A stretch of DNA of 64,000 nucleotides from Serilophus lunatus (taxonomy: Eukaryota; Chordata; Aves; Passeriformes; Eurylaimidae): NCBI GenBank assembly GCA_013399895.1, contig VXBA01004393.1, positions 2,560,736 to 2,624,735 on the forward strand. The letters run 5' to 3'. Numbering within the stretch: position 1 is the first letter of the stretch; each line of letters begins with the position of its first letter. Of the stretch, positions 12,586-26,473 are shown piece by piece. Both the position numbers and the translations under genes were made by a program. The notes under the pieces were generated by a model. That model had not been told where the DNA came from. It worked only from the letters and a program-made list of their open reading frames with translations, and ran no database searches.

Positions 12586-15500
12586 GTGACATTTCTGGAA
12601 GTTAAGGCTTAAATGATAAAGCTTTAAACTCGAAAGTTGCTGTTGTATTGATTAATTTACTTCTGCAGTTACCATTTGCCATTGATAAATTCAGTGGAGT
12701 GCAGGGCAGTGGTTCTCAGCATTTGATAACACTTCTTCAATGATGGTGGTTTTTCAGTTTCATTGACAGATTACACACACTGCAAAAGATCTTACAAACT
12801 GTTTATCAGTTTTAAAATACTATTTTTAAGACCAAAGTTAGTTCTATTTGCAATTTTCTGGTTTTTTTTACAAACTGAATTCAGTCTTTCCAAAATAACT
12901 CACCACCAACAGTGGCAGATTGAAGGATCTAGTGGGATGGAGCTTTGCCATCTTATGCTCAGCTGTTCAAACCCAGAGTGAAGGGATTGTTAAGCATACC
13001 ATAGGAAAGATGGGGAGTTCCAGTTCATCTATAAAAGTATTTAGTATTTCAACAGATGGTTGCAAGTTCGTGTATTTTCAGACATCAATATCATGACCCC
13101 CATTTTTTAGATATTCATAAACTTGAGCCCAAACACAGGTAGTGAATTCTCTGTTATCACTGGTATCAATGTAATAGATGTGGATAGAGCTGCTATGTGA
13201 GTCTCAGCCTGTGCTCTCCTGTGTTACTTGATTTCTGAGAATATTTCTGGAAATGCTTTTTATTATACCCTTAGAAATGATAAACCAGTTTGATCTATGA
13301 TCTCTCAGCCTTCACTGCAGTATAAAGGGGGCATGTGTCATGGATACCAACAGAAGTCAGGTCCAAGTAGTTTTTGGTCTAGTTTATGTCAAACCCCAGT
13401 GCTACTGAGCTCCCAAGAAACTTTGTACTCCATGCCACAGAGTAGCAGGGTCTTGGTCATTATAATGAATTTAACTTTTCAAGTTTTTCAGGTAACTGAA
13501 GTAGAACCAGGGGATGGCATCTTCTGAAATCCATTCCAGCTGCATAACTCCCAGGCAGAGTGTAAGGCACAGCGTTTGCCAAGGAAACAAGGTAGCACAG
13601 TGCCAGCAGTTTTGGGAAGCAGCTGAAAGAATCATGATGGGGAGATGTACATATTTATATAAAGAAACCATCTGTGATGCTGGTCATTAACCTGGTTTGG
13701 TTGTAGATGTGACAGAATCAAATGAGGTTTTCATTGGCAGATGATGTATTTTTACTTAAAAATTCTTTTTTTTTTCTATGTGGGTTTTTTTAAGTTTTCT
13801 GATTTCAAAATAGCAACATGAACTGTTATGTTAGGAAAGAGAGGGTATGTATATTTTTCTAAAAGGCAATCCTGAATTCAAGCAGATTAGTAATTGAGAT
13901 GTGCCATCTAGTGGCAATTAGATTATTTCTTAAATTCAGCATCTCAAAGCAGCCCCAATATATGGATAACCCAGTTCTCTCTTTCAGTGAAAAGTAAGGG
14001 GATTTTTTTGCTCTTGCTCTGTCAAATTCTTGGCTTTGGTGAATTCCTGGCTTTGTATTGGACTACAAATATCAGCCCAGCTACAGTCTAGACATTTCTT
14101 AGCATTCGTGAAGTTGTCTTTTTGGTGATTATCATATCTCAGCTATGTCAGCTATGACTGCACAAATATTTGCTGTAGCTGCATGCCACACTTAATTATA
14201 GTGAGAAAATACAGTCAGAGGAGGGCAGTTTTACCCTCATGATTACTGAAGGACAAGAGGGGTTTGTGAGCTGGACAGCAGCCAGTTGCAAAGACGGATT
14301 GACCATATAGAATTGGTAAGCCGGGGCGAGTTTGTTTCTTGGACAGCTGCATTTCCTTGTTCGGTTCTATCACCTTCAAATCTGCACCTGCAGACTCTAC
14401 CTGAGGTAGAACAGAGCAGCTCTACCTGTGCCCACACGACCTCTGGAGTGGTGCTCACCTCTTGTGTATGACTGGCCTGTTTGTAACTGCTGCTCACGTG
14501 GACCCTGCAGGACTGAGGAAATTCTTTCTTTTTTTTGTCTCATTGCAGTGACAATTTCCTTAGGAGGGGGGGGCAGGTACTGAATTATGAACTAAAGGTA
14601 GAGGAACAGGGTGCTAGCATGGTACCCATGATACTGCTCAGTTAGATGCTATAGTTCTCATTAATTGGAGGGTTTACAGCATTGTGGGGAGATCCTGTAT
14701 TGACTCACTGCCTCCAGAGTGGACAAAAACTCTGGAACCAGAACAGTCCTGAGATGACATTAACTGGCTGATGCTGAGTCTGCAGCAGGCAGTGAGAGCC
14801 TCACCAGCAGCAGCAATCTGCCCAAAAGGGTGAGAAGGCAGAGCTGCTGTGAGCCTCAGAGCTGAGGTTCTGCAGACTAAAATGTGCCCCCACGAAGGAG
14901 GATCTGGTGGCTCTTGGCTCTTCCTGTTTACATTGTATTTGTCACATCAGATCTCACCTCTTACTCCGCTATGAAAAGTAAGAGGGATTAGCATTTCATG
15001 GGCAGTTTCTCCAAGGATAGCTTCTCTCTTTGCAGAGCTGCACACCTACACTTAAGGAGAGCTTTGCTGGGGAAGAACATTCCCAAAAGAGACGGGCTCC
15101 ATCTCTCTGAGGCCTCCAGAGGGCTGCTGTCAGGAGGAGGTGCTGTGAAACCGTCTGTGCAGGGTACACACCTCTGTCCTTGCTTGCCAGGGGCAGCCAG
15201 AAGCCAGGGTTCCTCTGCAGGCTGCTGTCCCCTGCCTGTGCCTCCTGCTCTGACTATGGGCAGTTTGTTTAAGGAAGCCAAATGATCTCCTGAAGCACTA
15301 GTTTTTTGGATGGCTCTGGACAGTCATCCAGCTTCCCCATCAGCTGCTTTGGTGTGAGCTGGTGAGGACAGTGCACAGCTTGTGATGGGGGGCTGTGTGA
15401 AGTGATGGCTGCTGACTCAATGTACCAGTGGGGTTTTATACTAACAGCATTTTGTTATTATTTGATTGCTTCTCACCATATCATGCCAAAAGGCATAATC

Positions 15501-18500
15501 ATAATCATTTGAGATAAGTCCAGCAGCGTGGTGTGTTGTACTGTCCAGCTCTGCCCTGGCAGAACTACTGTTCCCTCTCCTGGATCATGATTTATAGCCC
15601 CTTCCATACGTGGTTCAGTGTGTGGAGCACAGCTGGGGTGCAATGGCTGCCATCACCAGCTCCCTCTGAAACTCCCCTCTGTAGGGAGGAAACCTTTTGT
15701 TTCAGAGGACTCGGGTGGGCCAGGGGAGCTGCTCTTTTGAGGCAAAATTCTGTTCAGCACACACAACATAAAGCTATTGAGACCCAGTGTGCCTCCATTT
15801 CTTTCAGATGACACCCCTTTGATGATTGTAACCCAGTGGTGGTCAGCATGCCTTTTTCACTTTTGTTGGTTCATGGGAAATTAGGATTACAAAACTTAAT
15901 GAAAGATCGTCTTGAAGGGAAATAGGATTTTAATATTCATAGTCAATAAGCAGATTGATTTTTCACAGCCATACCCTCATGGCATACCTGCTCACATGCT
16001 CTGTCCAGGATGAGTCAAATTCTCACTTCATCTCCTGGGTTCTTGATTGTCAATGATTAACTGATCTTTTAATCTTTTGTATCCTTTAAGGTATCTTTTA
16101 CATCCTACTGCTATTGCCTTCCTGTTAATCTTCTGTCAGCCCCTTATCTCATTGAGCTGACAGAAGGAGGACTGGCATATGTGGTTTCCAGAAACCTCCA
16201 CCTCTGTCCTGCTGTCAGTGCAGGGTCTTGTTCAGGAGCCCTGTGCTGTGGTCTCACTAGTGTGGGGCCTGCAGGGCTGGACAGCAGGAATGCATCCTCC
16301 ATTGGATGGAATGCATCCCTCACTATCCAGATAGGCCCCTCTGTTAATTGTCATTCTGGTGCTTTCACAGACACATACTTCTGATCATATCTCATTTTTT
16401 TCAATATTAATATTTCTGTTATTTCTGATTCATGTGGAGATTAAATGTTTCCTTTTTTTCCTCAGAGTCGTAGCAGCTCCAGCAGTGCTCACTAGTGAAA
16501 TCCGGGGCAGGCTCAGGGGTTTGATCCTGTGTAGCTGCAGTGGTAGGACCTGCTGAGCTCAGACCTCATCAGCAGTTTGGCAGCACCGGTACAGCCAGAG
16601 GATGTAAAAGCAATGCATTTTTTTCCCCCTCAAGTAAAAGCTCTTACAGAGAAAGCAATAACTTCCTAGGCTGTCATTGCTTGATCAGCTCATGTATAAC
16701 ACCAGACTAATTGAATAGCAGACTTTCAGCTGGGTTGGAAAGCTTTTAAAAAACCAAAGGCCTTTGCATTACAGTGAACTAAAGCTATTAGCCCCTAATT
16801 AAAACATGAGGTTTCATCGTTACCTTTCTAGAGATCACAGAAATCTATGTATTTTTCAGGCTGTAAGCCAGAAATCAAACATTCATCACGTAATTGCAGT
16901 AAGTGTGTGCTAATACTTCTCATTAAGTGCGATTTATGAGTTCCAGAAGAGCCTACGAGGTAAATATATAAAATTATTCTGAAGTCTGCAAAAATGAAGG
17001 TATTCATTTCTTTGGATGACTGTACAGCAGGAAGGATTTAATGTGAACATTACAGCTTTCAGCATTCAGTAAAGACACTGCATTTGCACCTCTGCAATTC
17101 TCTCCATGCCACTGCCAATCTTTGACCCGTGATTACCCTTCATCTGGCAGCAGGGGGAAGCAGTGTGGCTTCAAGGCAAGCCCATTTTTCTGGGCCTCAG
17201 AAGCGATATCACCTCCTCGGACTCTTCTGCTTGTTTGCTGGGTGACCTTGAGTAACTCACTGTCAAGATCCTAAATGTGTTTTTTGTTAAACATTGTAAT
17301 CTAACAATAAGAAATGGTGTGTTACAGAAATCTGATAGCACTGTCACACAGCTGATCATTCTCTGATCCTGCAGGCAGGACATCAGCATCATAGAAGGAA
17401 TGTAATAAATGTTAGCAGAGGTTCACAGCAGTAGGGATGAAGAAGAAACTGCAGAGTTCTGAAATGCAGCTACTTTCTTTGTGGCAGGGAAATGAAAAAT
17501 TTACACTGATGTTTGACCTTAACTAATTAACCTGTATGGAGTGTCTAACAGGATGTGAATGTTTTGTAGTCCTTATTTCCTTCTCAGCCTCAGTGGGCAA
17601 GAGTGATTTAGGGTGAAACTAAATCCTTGCAGTGCTCTGACATGCTGCTTTGGAGTACAACACTCTCAGATTACTTTCTATGTACAAAGACAGAATGAAG
17701 GGTTTGTTATTTCTGTATCAGTCACTGAGATATAATGAATAATCTTTGTAATTTGGGATCATTCTAACAAAAAAAAGTCTTTGAAGGTCTTACTTTTACC
17801 TCACCCTACTGCAGTTCCCTGGGCAGCTCTTCATGCTAAGATGTCAAGGTAAAATAATTGGAGAATCAGAGTGAGAACATTTACAGAGATCTGAGAGTTT
17901 CCAGTGAGAGAGATTATGGACCTAGGGCAGGTATGTATTTAGCCTCAACTATACCTCCCCAGCCCTGGCATTCCCTCACAGCGAGAGGAGATCCACATCT
18001 CCTTACAAAATATGTGAGCCAGTGGGGAAGGGCTGTCCTGGGTGCAGAAATGTAAGTAAGCTCATTCTTCTGATACTTGTATGGATTTTCAACACAATTT
18101 TTTGTTCTAACTTAGATAACTATGCCAAAGGATAGTTCATCTAGACTTCTGCCCTCTCTCTGCTAGACAATTCTGCTTGATAGTAATGGAAGTTTTTTGC
18201 AGGAAACAAGCCCAGGGCTGCTCTGACTTTTGACTGCCATCTGCATTTATTCAAACCCTTCTGACTCATAAGAATCCTACTCATTCAGGCTAAAAAAATG
18301 AGAGGCCATTTCACTTCTCTACCTTGTTCTTCCAGGCTGGATAGTAAGCCCCTACATAACTAGATCTTCAAAATCCTAAATTAAAGGCTTGCCCCTTTTT
18401 AGAGCAGCAAAGGATACAAAAGATGCAAAGCTGAATGTAATATTTGGGCTTGGGAGAGAGAGTGCAAGAGCAAATGCTTTGTTCCTCAAGAAAGCAGGGA

Positions 18501-19930
18501 ACAGGGCAAAACAGTTCAGCAAATACTTCATGGAAGCAGAATACTTGCTGGAGTATCAGGAGAATCAGCTGCCTGCTCTGTGCCTGTCTAACAGCCAGAG
18601 TTCACTTTGCAGACTCTTGACCAAACTACAGTTTATTAATTGCTTATGCAGGAACAAAGTCAGTAATAAATGCCTAACCAAGGTGCTGGCAAGTCAGGCT
18701 CCTGGATCTGATTTTACTGGTTTCCATAAAAGAGGCTTGCATGCCTTTTCCCAGCCATTCTCTCCAGGAATCTGTGTATAAAAATATTTGTTCCATAACC
18801 ACAGCGAACAGCCTCCCATCGCCTGGCAGCCGCCTGCATACTTGAGGCTTTCCGCCGTCTCTGAAGTTTAACTCTGCAGGAGCCTGCACTGATGCTGAGT
18901 CTAATCCTAATTTCGGGCTTTCATATCCCCAGTCTGGCCCCCCAGGACCGGTGCTGCTGACAATGGCTGCAGCACATCCCCGGTGAGTACAGGGCGAAGA
19001 TTAGCCTTCGCATTGTGCCACTAATGATAAGTGGAAACGAGGATCATAAGGAGCACTCTTGTAGTGCTTTACGACTTCAAAGTGCTCTGCTGCTACTAAC
19101 TAATTAAGCTGCCTTGTGAAAAAGGTATGTATTTCTGTTGTTCCTAATGTAACTGCTGGATTGTTATGCAATAAACCAAAATTGAACGGTGTCTTCAGAT
19201 AACAAACAGGAAATCAATTAACCAGCTACTGGCTTCTCACACCCCAACAACTGGGCCAGCTTCAAAGCTGCCCTATGTCTTTTGGTGAGCCTTGGCACAT
19301 CTTTGGGAGCCCCAGACAGCCATGGAAACCAGCACCATGCCAAGTGTTTAACGGTGTGGTTCCAGAATTTTGCAGAAGCTCAGTTTCACCAGTTCCTTTT
19401 CCCTCCGCCAGAGGATTCAGTCCCAGTGCCACTTAGTTAAACTCAGGCACCACTGGGCTTATCCAGAGAGCCCCAGTTTCTGTGCTGAAGGTGCTGTGTT
19501 CTAGGTACAGTGTTGCACTGCTGTGTACTGGTCACAAAGGAAAACAAGGTGCTGTGCTGTGCTGCCATGGCAAGGAATTGAGTCGATGATCTACTTTATC
19601 TGCAAGATTTCAAAGCCTTCCTGGGCAGCAAAGCCACCTGCCCACAGCACTCCAGCACCTGCCAGCAGCTGCAAACATCCTTGTGAGCCTGCAGTCAGCA
19701 GAACAGTGGGTATTGGTAAATGCCCCAGAAGATAACCCTGCTGGGCTCCAAGTGACCTATTTTTTCTCAGTCCTTGAGATGGGCTGAGACTCTTGAGAAA
19801 GAGCACTGGACAGATTTCTGACAATACAAGCTCAGTGCTCAGCAGTGAGTCAGAAGGCAGTAAGAAGGTTAGGACAGGTGGGAAAGGAAACTAAGAAGAC
19901 AGTAAATGTAGTTAGATCACTGAATAAACC
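12586..19930. other. intergenic, no protein-coding gene recognised
   Basis: Mixed AT-rich sequence between the 3' end of C19orf12 and an old CR1. Open frames are short and show no family resemblance. Two stretches look unusually non-random and repeat-free (about 16730-16960 and 18780-19120) and are candidate conserved non-coding elements. The second contains an exon-like segment with an ATG and a strong donor (see findings). Confidence 0.5.
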
Positions 19931-19949
19931 CAGCTAGCAGTTGCGTCTT

Positions 19950-20430
19950 GAATACTCTGTGCAGCCTGTTTGATCCACTTGAGTTAGTCCTTTCAGAACC
20001 AAAAAGGGCATTGCAGAGCTAGAAAGGATACAGAGAAGGATAACATTATATGGGAAGGCACCTGTATAAAGAGTGATAGGCTGATTTAAACTGTTCAGCC
20101 TGGAAGAGACACTAATGAGGAGAAATTTGGTCACAACTGGGAACGGCAGAGGGATGAATTGGAGGAACAATACCATGGCATAAAAGGCAGGGTGCACCCA
20201 CCAAACTGGCAGAGATGAAAGGAAGTGCTTGTTCACACAGTGTAACAGGGAATTGTGGAGCTAATTGGCACAGGATGCTCTAGATGCCAAAACAAAAATG
20301 TGTTCGGAAAGCGATTAGGCAGATTGATGTCAGTGAGGACTGGTCACAAAGGTCCTCTGCGTCCAGAAGTTTCTCACCATGGGCTGACAAGAGACTAAAG
20401 CAGTGGAAATATTGCTCTGTAGGTGCCTCC
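19950..20430 (+). mobile_element. old CR1 LINE fragment
   Basis: A diverged copy in plus orientation. The order of recognisable CR1 3'-region phrases is preserved: AGCTAGAAAGGATACAGAGA near 20018, CTGTTCAGCCTGGAAGAGAC near 20090, AAGGAAGTGCTTGTTCACAC near 20218, AGCTAATTGGCACAGGATGC near 20260, then GATGCCAAAA and GCGATTAGG. It resembles the older amniote CR1 subfamilies rather than the young type at 3403. The ends are approximate and no coding potential remains. Confidence 0.8.
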
Positions 20431-23400
20431 TTCATGATTTTGGGATAGGTGAATTCTGGCTCTGGTTTATTAAGCCTGCTTTCAAACCCATTTCTGCAGT
20501 GTTGTACCAACATATGTGCTACTGTGAGTAAAATACAACTTATGAGGTGTCAAAGCTATCATTTTCTGAAAAAGGTGTGGCACTTTTTGTGTTGTACAAA
20601 AGGGTTTTCCTGTGATAAAGAACACCTGCCCATTTGCCTTTGTTCCTTTTTTTATCCTGCTCAGGAGTGGGGCCTTCCTACCCGAATGCTGTCCCATGTA
20701 CAAACAAGTGATTAAGCAGAGGTAGAAGACACTAACTCTCTTGGTCCACCAATTGCAATCAGTTATTTCATGATCTAGAAATTGCAACATCAACTTAAAA
20801 ATTAAACCATATACCTTTATTGCTTGCACCACACAGAAAATGTTTCCAGAAACCAAAGCACTGGGCAGTATTTTTAAAGAAGGAAATCTTCTTTATTCAC
20901 ACCCTTTATAAATTGGAAGTTGTATTAAGATGCAGTCTTGCTATTACTTTGTTTTGCAAGGGAAATTGTGTGACAGAGATTACATGGGTCAAGTTTTTCA
21001 GGTTTCTTTTTTGAATGTTTTAGTGTTCTCATAGAACTGATTTAAAATGTCTATTAAAAAACCAAAACCAAAACCAAAAAACCCACAACCTCCTTTTCTT
21101 CCCGTATCTTGCTGTTCTTCCTAAACCTGCAGGCAGGACTTCCCCAGCTCACAGAGACACCTGTTGTGCAAATTCTGATGGATGATCAGGAGGAGATAGT
21201 TCAACTGCTGCTGGCTGGGAGATGGACCTGTACTGGAGGTAAGGATCCTGCTATCCTCCAAACAGCTGTTAACACCACATCTGTTGTGGAGCAGCCCATG
21301 AAAGTTTGTGTCTGGGGAGCTGTGTTGCTTGTGCTTCAGTAATGATCAGCTCCTCTGCCTGCTCCCAATACAGGACCCTTCCCCCATCTCCCAAAGGGAA
21401 CAGAATTTGCAATACTGGGGGCTCCCTCTTTCTTCATGCATTGCCCAGATGGTTCTTCTGAGTGGTGAGGGTGCTGAACAGAGGGGAAGATGTGTGGAGG
21501 AGCAATCCTATTTTTTACCCCTAACTTGTAGGGTCTCAAGCAACAAACACATCCTTCAGAATCCCTTCCGTGACACAGCCATATGCTGGGCTTTGGCTAT
21601 TGTGTGTCCCTGAGGAGAGAGGGACATCAGCTGACACGAGCAGTGCTTGTTTGGTCATTGCCAGGGTGCTGGCAGTGCTGCCGCTCCAGAGGGCTGTCCT
21701 TGGGTTCCAAGGGCGTGCTGTGAGGGCTGCCCCAGCTTGGCAGCTAAAGCAGCTGCATCACATTTTTGTGGAGGTAACATACCTCTAACTGCTGTATTTT
21801 AGGGACAGAAGTGGTACTGTTGAAGTCTTGAAGTAGCAAAATGTGACAGTCTCCATTTGTCATCCTCCCCAGATTAACACCACAGCTCTTTGCCAGTGGA
21901 TTTTGTAGAACCTCTCATCGTTCAAGCTGTTTCCTTGCAAACAGATGGCTGCAGTGTGTGACATCCTGAGTGCCTGTGGGATCCAGCACAGATAGAGGGG
22001 CTTGCTCAGCCTGTGAGTGTTGTATCTGCCTCAAAACTGGTAATGGTAGAATGAACAAATGCAACTGCAACCTGATATCCTGTGGGACAAGTCCTCCCGC
22101 TGCCACTGGACAGATGTGACTGACACCAGCCCATCTCTGTTGAGGTTTGGGTGTAAGGCATCTCTGCTGTATGAACTGCTGCAGAAAGCTGTGCTGCAGA
22201 GGCCCTGGCAGAGTTAATGCACAGCGTCACTCTCTGTTTCTCCCCAGGGGTGTAAAGACAGCTGTGGTTAGGAGTGTGTCAGGGAGAGCAGCTGGATCCT
22301 GCCAAACCAGTGAAAAACAGCCTCTCTCCACAGAGGAGACACACATGCAGGTGGTGTGAGGTTCCCTCCTGCCCTTGGAGCTGTGTAGGGGGAAGATGCT
22401 AGGGCAGCTGCCCCACTTCCATGGCTCCTGCCACAGAGGGTGGACCAAGGGGCTGGTGCTGGGTACCTGGGGAGCAGGGCTGGCTGCACAGGGCGTGCAA
22501 AGCCTTACAGGAGCATGTGAAAGACCTTTGGACTATGAATGCCACGTATAGCAAAACTCTGCTGGGCTGCCTGAGCTGTTGCAACAGTAAACAGGTGTGC
22601 TCAAGGACATTTGTGGAAGGATCTAGAGGCTCACACTGGTTTGCCTGCAACTTGCTGCTGAGCACTCGTCAAGTCAGAGGCCTTGATGGAAAGGAGGAAG
22701 CTATGACCTGGGTGCTGGTCGCTCTGGCTTGGGGGTTGGTTCGTTGGTTCACACCCCGAGCTGTTTGAGCTATTTGAGGATGACTGTGAGGGGTGCTCAC
22801 AAAGCACTGCTCTCCTGCAGTGCTGCTGGGCACAGGGCTTGCTCTGGATCTTTGGCACTAGGCAGAGCCCGTGTGCCACATGCAGGGTGATGTGCAGCTC
22901 ACACAGACTGACAAGGGACTCCCCCATCTCGCCTTGTTAAGGCGGCTGTCACAGGCTGAAGGTTGCATGAGGATGTGATTTTTTTAGGGGACATGGTTCC
23001 TCCTGCGGTCTTCAATGGGAAGGGGAACAAATCCATGGAGAGGTCTCAACACCACAATTACTTTTCCCTCTGATGTCTCTGGAAGATCTTTCATATGTGA
23101 AGCCACTAAGGCTCTAGTTTTACCTTATGTGTAACTCTTCCAGTAAAAATCACATTACTTTTTTTTTTCTTGTTGCTGATAAAGGAGACCTGTAGGGCCT
23201 TGATTGAATGCTTTTTCTTTTTGAAATACATTTTTTTCCAAAGAATTGCTGACTTCAGCAGATGCTCTGCCCCAGGTTCCTTTGACCGTGCAACAAACAG
23301 CACTGCAGGAGAGTGCTCTGCAAAAGCAAAACCTTGTATCTAGCTCCCCTCCTCCTTTCTCTCTGCCTTTCCTACAGTAGCAGACTGGGGAGGCTGTGTA

Positions 23401-26400
23401 ACTCACTCTTGGCCATGAATCTCTCCATAAGAGGTTTACAAAAAACCTTCTTATTGTTTCTTTGCATTTCCAGGCCTTACTCAAAATGAAGTCAAATGCC
23501 AACTTCAAAGAGAGTCACTCAGCACCCAGCTGCATTCGATACCATGTCTCTGCCTGCCTCTTCTCCTCCAGCTGCCACACAGGACCACAGCACTGGCTGC
23601 TGTGTGTGTTGAGAGGTTTTATGAACAAGTGCATAGGCAGGAAAGGTTCCTTCCCATATACCTGCATGGCACTGGGGTTGTTCCTGCCTGTGATGTACAA
23701 CATGAAGCAGACCTGGCTGTGTGCTTCCCTGCAGTGCTTTACACCATGTGTGCAGCCTGTGCTTTCCTGTGCTCTCCTCTGGAGAGCATCTCCAGCACTC
23801 AGGCAAGGGTTTCTTGGAACTGCTCTGCTATAATGTGTCCACCACGGAGGTGACAGTAGTGCAACATCTCCTTCCTGCCAGCACCATTCTTATAGGTCCA
23901 TGGCCTGAAGCAGAGTCAAAACAGAAGCCTGTATTTTTCATTTGAGACACATCACTTTACAGCCCAGCAGCAGTTGGAACCATCTGTACTTCTCAGTTTC
24001 TTCTCCTAACCAGAAATCCCAGGCTGAGGAACATGAGAAACTACCTTGCAGTAGTAGTGAGTCGGAAGAGGCTGTGGGCTGTGGCAGAGCCAGAACTCCA
24101 ACTTGGATAGAAACCGAGTGTTTGAATAACTGGGAGCAAGACTGTGGCTGAGCAGCTGGCTCCTGGCTCCCTGCTGAATGCTTGTGAATGCTGAGTCAGC
24201 ACCATGCTGGGAGCTGGTGCTGTGCCTGGGCCCTGCCTTGGGACGGTGGAACACACACTGAACCTCTTTGATCCTTTCAGTTTATTCACAGAGCAAATCT
24301 CCCCATTACCTTTTCTTAGGCTTTTGTGACTTGCTGCTGCACTGGTGTCATCCTCTTCCCCCCTTTCCAACTGACTTTGGAGAGCAGAAGAGGATCTTTT
24401 GCATGCCCCTTAGCTCTGTTTTTCTCTGGGCTACAGGATCCCCAGAAGTTTCAGCAGGTCTGATGCTACCATTCAGATTTTGCTTTTCATTTTCAGCATA
24501 CTAGTCTTCTCACTCCTGACAGCTACAGGGACTGTCCACTGGCTCATGTGTGTCGAGCTGAAAAGGAACCATTTTGCTCTAGGCCAAAAAAAACTCTTGG
24601 ATCTTTCTAAATGTGCCTGAGCTCCAGTTTCTGCTTGAGAGGGCAGAAGCGGTTTTTAGCCAGTGTGGTTTCCTGATGGAACACACCCCATGACCATGTA
24701 ATGCCAAGGCTGGTGTGCAGCAGGGACACCTTCAGGCAGGGGCTGAGCAAGGAACACCTTCTAGCAATGGATGCCCATTGGGATCTCCCTGTGTGGGAGC
24801 CCACCTACCAAAGGATGTGACTCCACAAACCCCCCAGCCTGCAGACGTTTCCCAAGGTGAGGACACAAGCTACCATTCTTCCTCTAGTCGTGTGGGAGTT
24901 GCAAACTGTAATGAATCTCTGGTAAAGGCATTTATTTCCATAAAAAAAGAAAAACCCCAAACCATCAGGAAATGCTCCATTAATGCACTGGAGATAGAAT
25001 CAGACTGGAAAACTCCAGGCTGGACTGTAACAGAACAGCCTGTGATGTAAAACCCATGTGTTCAGCAGGCCAGAAGCCAGGAGCCCCAGGCTCTAATCCC
25101 AGTGCTGAGCTCTGCAACTTGGATAACAGAGCTACAGGAAGAGGGGGAGAGGCTTTGTTTAAATTTCACCATGTTTTCCTGGGCAGGATCCTTTTACCAT
25201 ACACATTATGTTTAAGAGTGGATAGGTTTCTTGGGGCTTCCATGGCAGACATCCTCCTGAACCTGTGGCTGCCTTTTTGTGTCTCCCTTCCTGGCAGGAG
25301 CTGCTCCTCAATGCCTGATGCTTCCTCCATGGGCACGGAGCTAGGAGCTGGATTAACAGCAGGGAATGCACTGGGAGAAGGCACGGCAACACCAGGCAGA
25401 ATTCAAGTGAGAAACCTCTGGAAGTACAAGTGCTCCAGGCACCTCCTCAGCTCTGAAACACTGTTTTATAATTCCAGTGTGTGTATGTGATGTGAGTCAC
25501 CTTTATCCTGTTATTCTCAAGAGTGTCACAGCTCTTCCACCCTCAGGGCTGAGGCTGCACCAGTTGGTGAAAGGTGTGTTTCCCCAAAGGCCATCAACAT
25601 CATGCACCAAAAAAAGGGGCTGGGTTGGCTTTGGTGGTTTTCTTTGGTTTTTCAGATTTTTTTCCTGCTGTAAGAAAAACTCTTGCTCACCAGGAAGATG
25701 TTTGTTAAGTGTGTGCCTGTCCTTCATTAGTGGATAAAAACAATTCATAGCTCCTTCAGGGTTGATAATAGTAAGACCTTTGAACACATAAGATAAAATG
25801 ATCTTTAACAGAACTAAGGACTAGGTTCAAAACTGGAATACATTTCTGGAGCCAGTTACTAGGAAGAAACTGTGAGTTTCATTCCAGGAGCAGTGAACTG
25901 GAACGCCAGCACTGGTCACGGATTCAGCAGCTGGGCTATTTTTGGATCGTGAACCATTCTAATGGCTGTTTATTTTTAAGGTCATTTTCTGTTTGCATAG
26001 CATGTACACCCTTCTGGTGGGTGGGAGGCATAGTAAAAACAATCACTGCTGTGCAGAGTTAGGAACTAAGCCTTTAGAGTGATGGAAAAAACAGAACTCA
26101 GTGTACTTATTGCTGTAAACCCCACAAACATCTGCTTAGGTCATAAGGTTTGTTGGCCCACTCTAAGCTGTGTCCCCACCGGAAAAATACCATTCCAATT
26201 AATACAGACTACTGCAGGGGATTGCAAAAGACTTGAGAAAAGTCTGTAAGATGATGACATGGTATAAATAGAAAGGAAGCATCAGAGTTGGATTTTTTTT
26301 CACACACCCTTGCCTTCAAGCAGTAAACAGAAACCCAGAGCAGTCTCCCCATAGCTGAAGAGTTAGAACTCGTGCTGGCCAGGCCTGGATCCCAGCTCTT

Positions 26401-26473
26401 GTTTTAAGATTCTTTTTCAATAACAATATGCCTTATTGCTCTGTTTTCCTGGCTTCTTCCTCATGACCATATC
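20431..26473. other. intergenic, no gene recognised
   Basis: Non-coding stretch of intermediate GC, with a richer part at about 22.1-25.5 kb. It carries many short open frames on both strands but none with homology I recognise. Simple A/C-rich sequence (ACCAAAACC units) occurs at 21057-21085. It separates the plus-strand C19orf12 from the 3' end of the minus-strand PLEKHF1. Confidence 0.5.
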
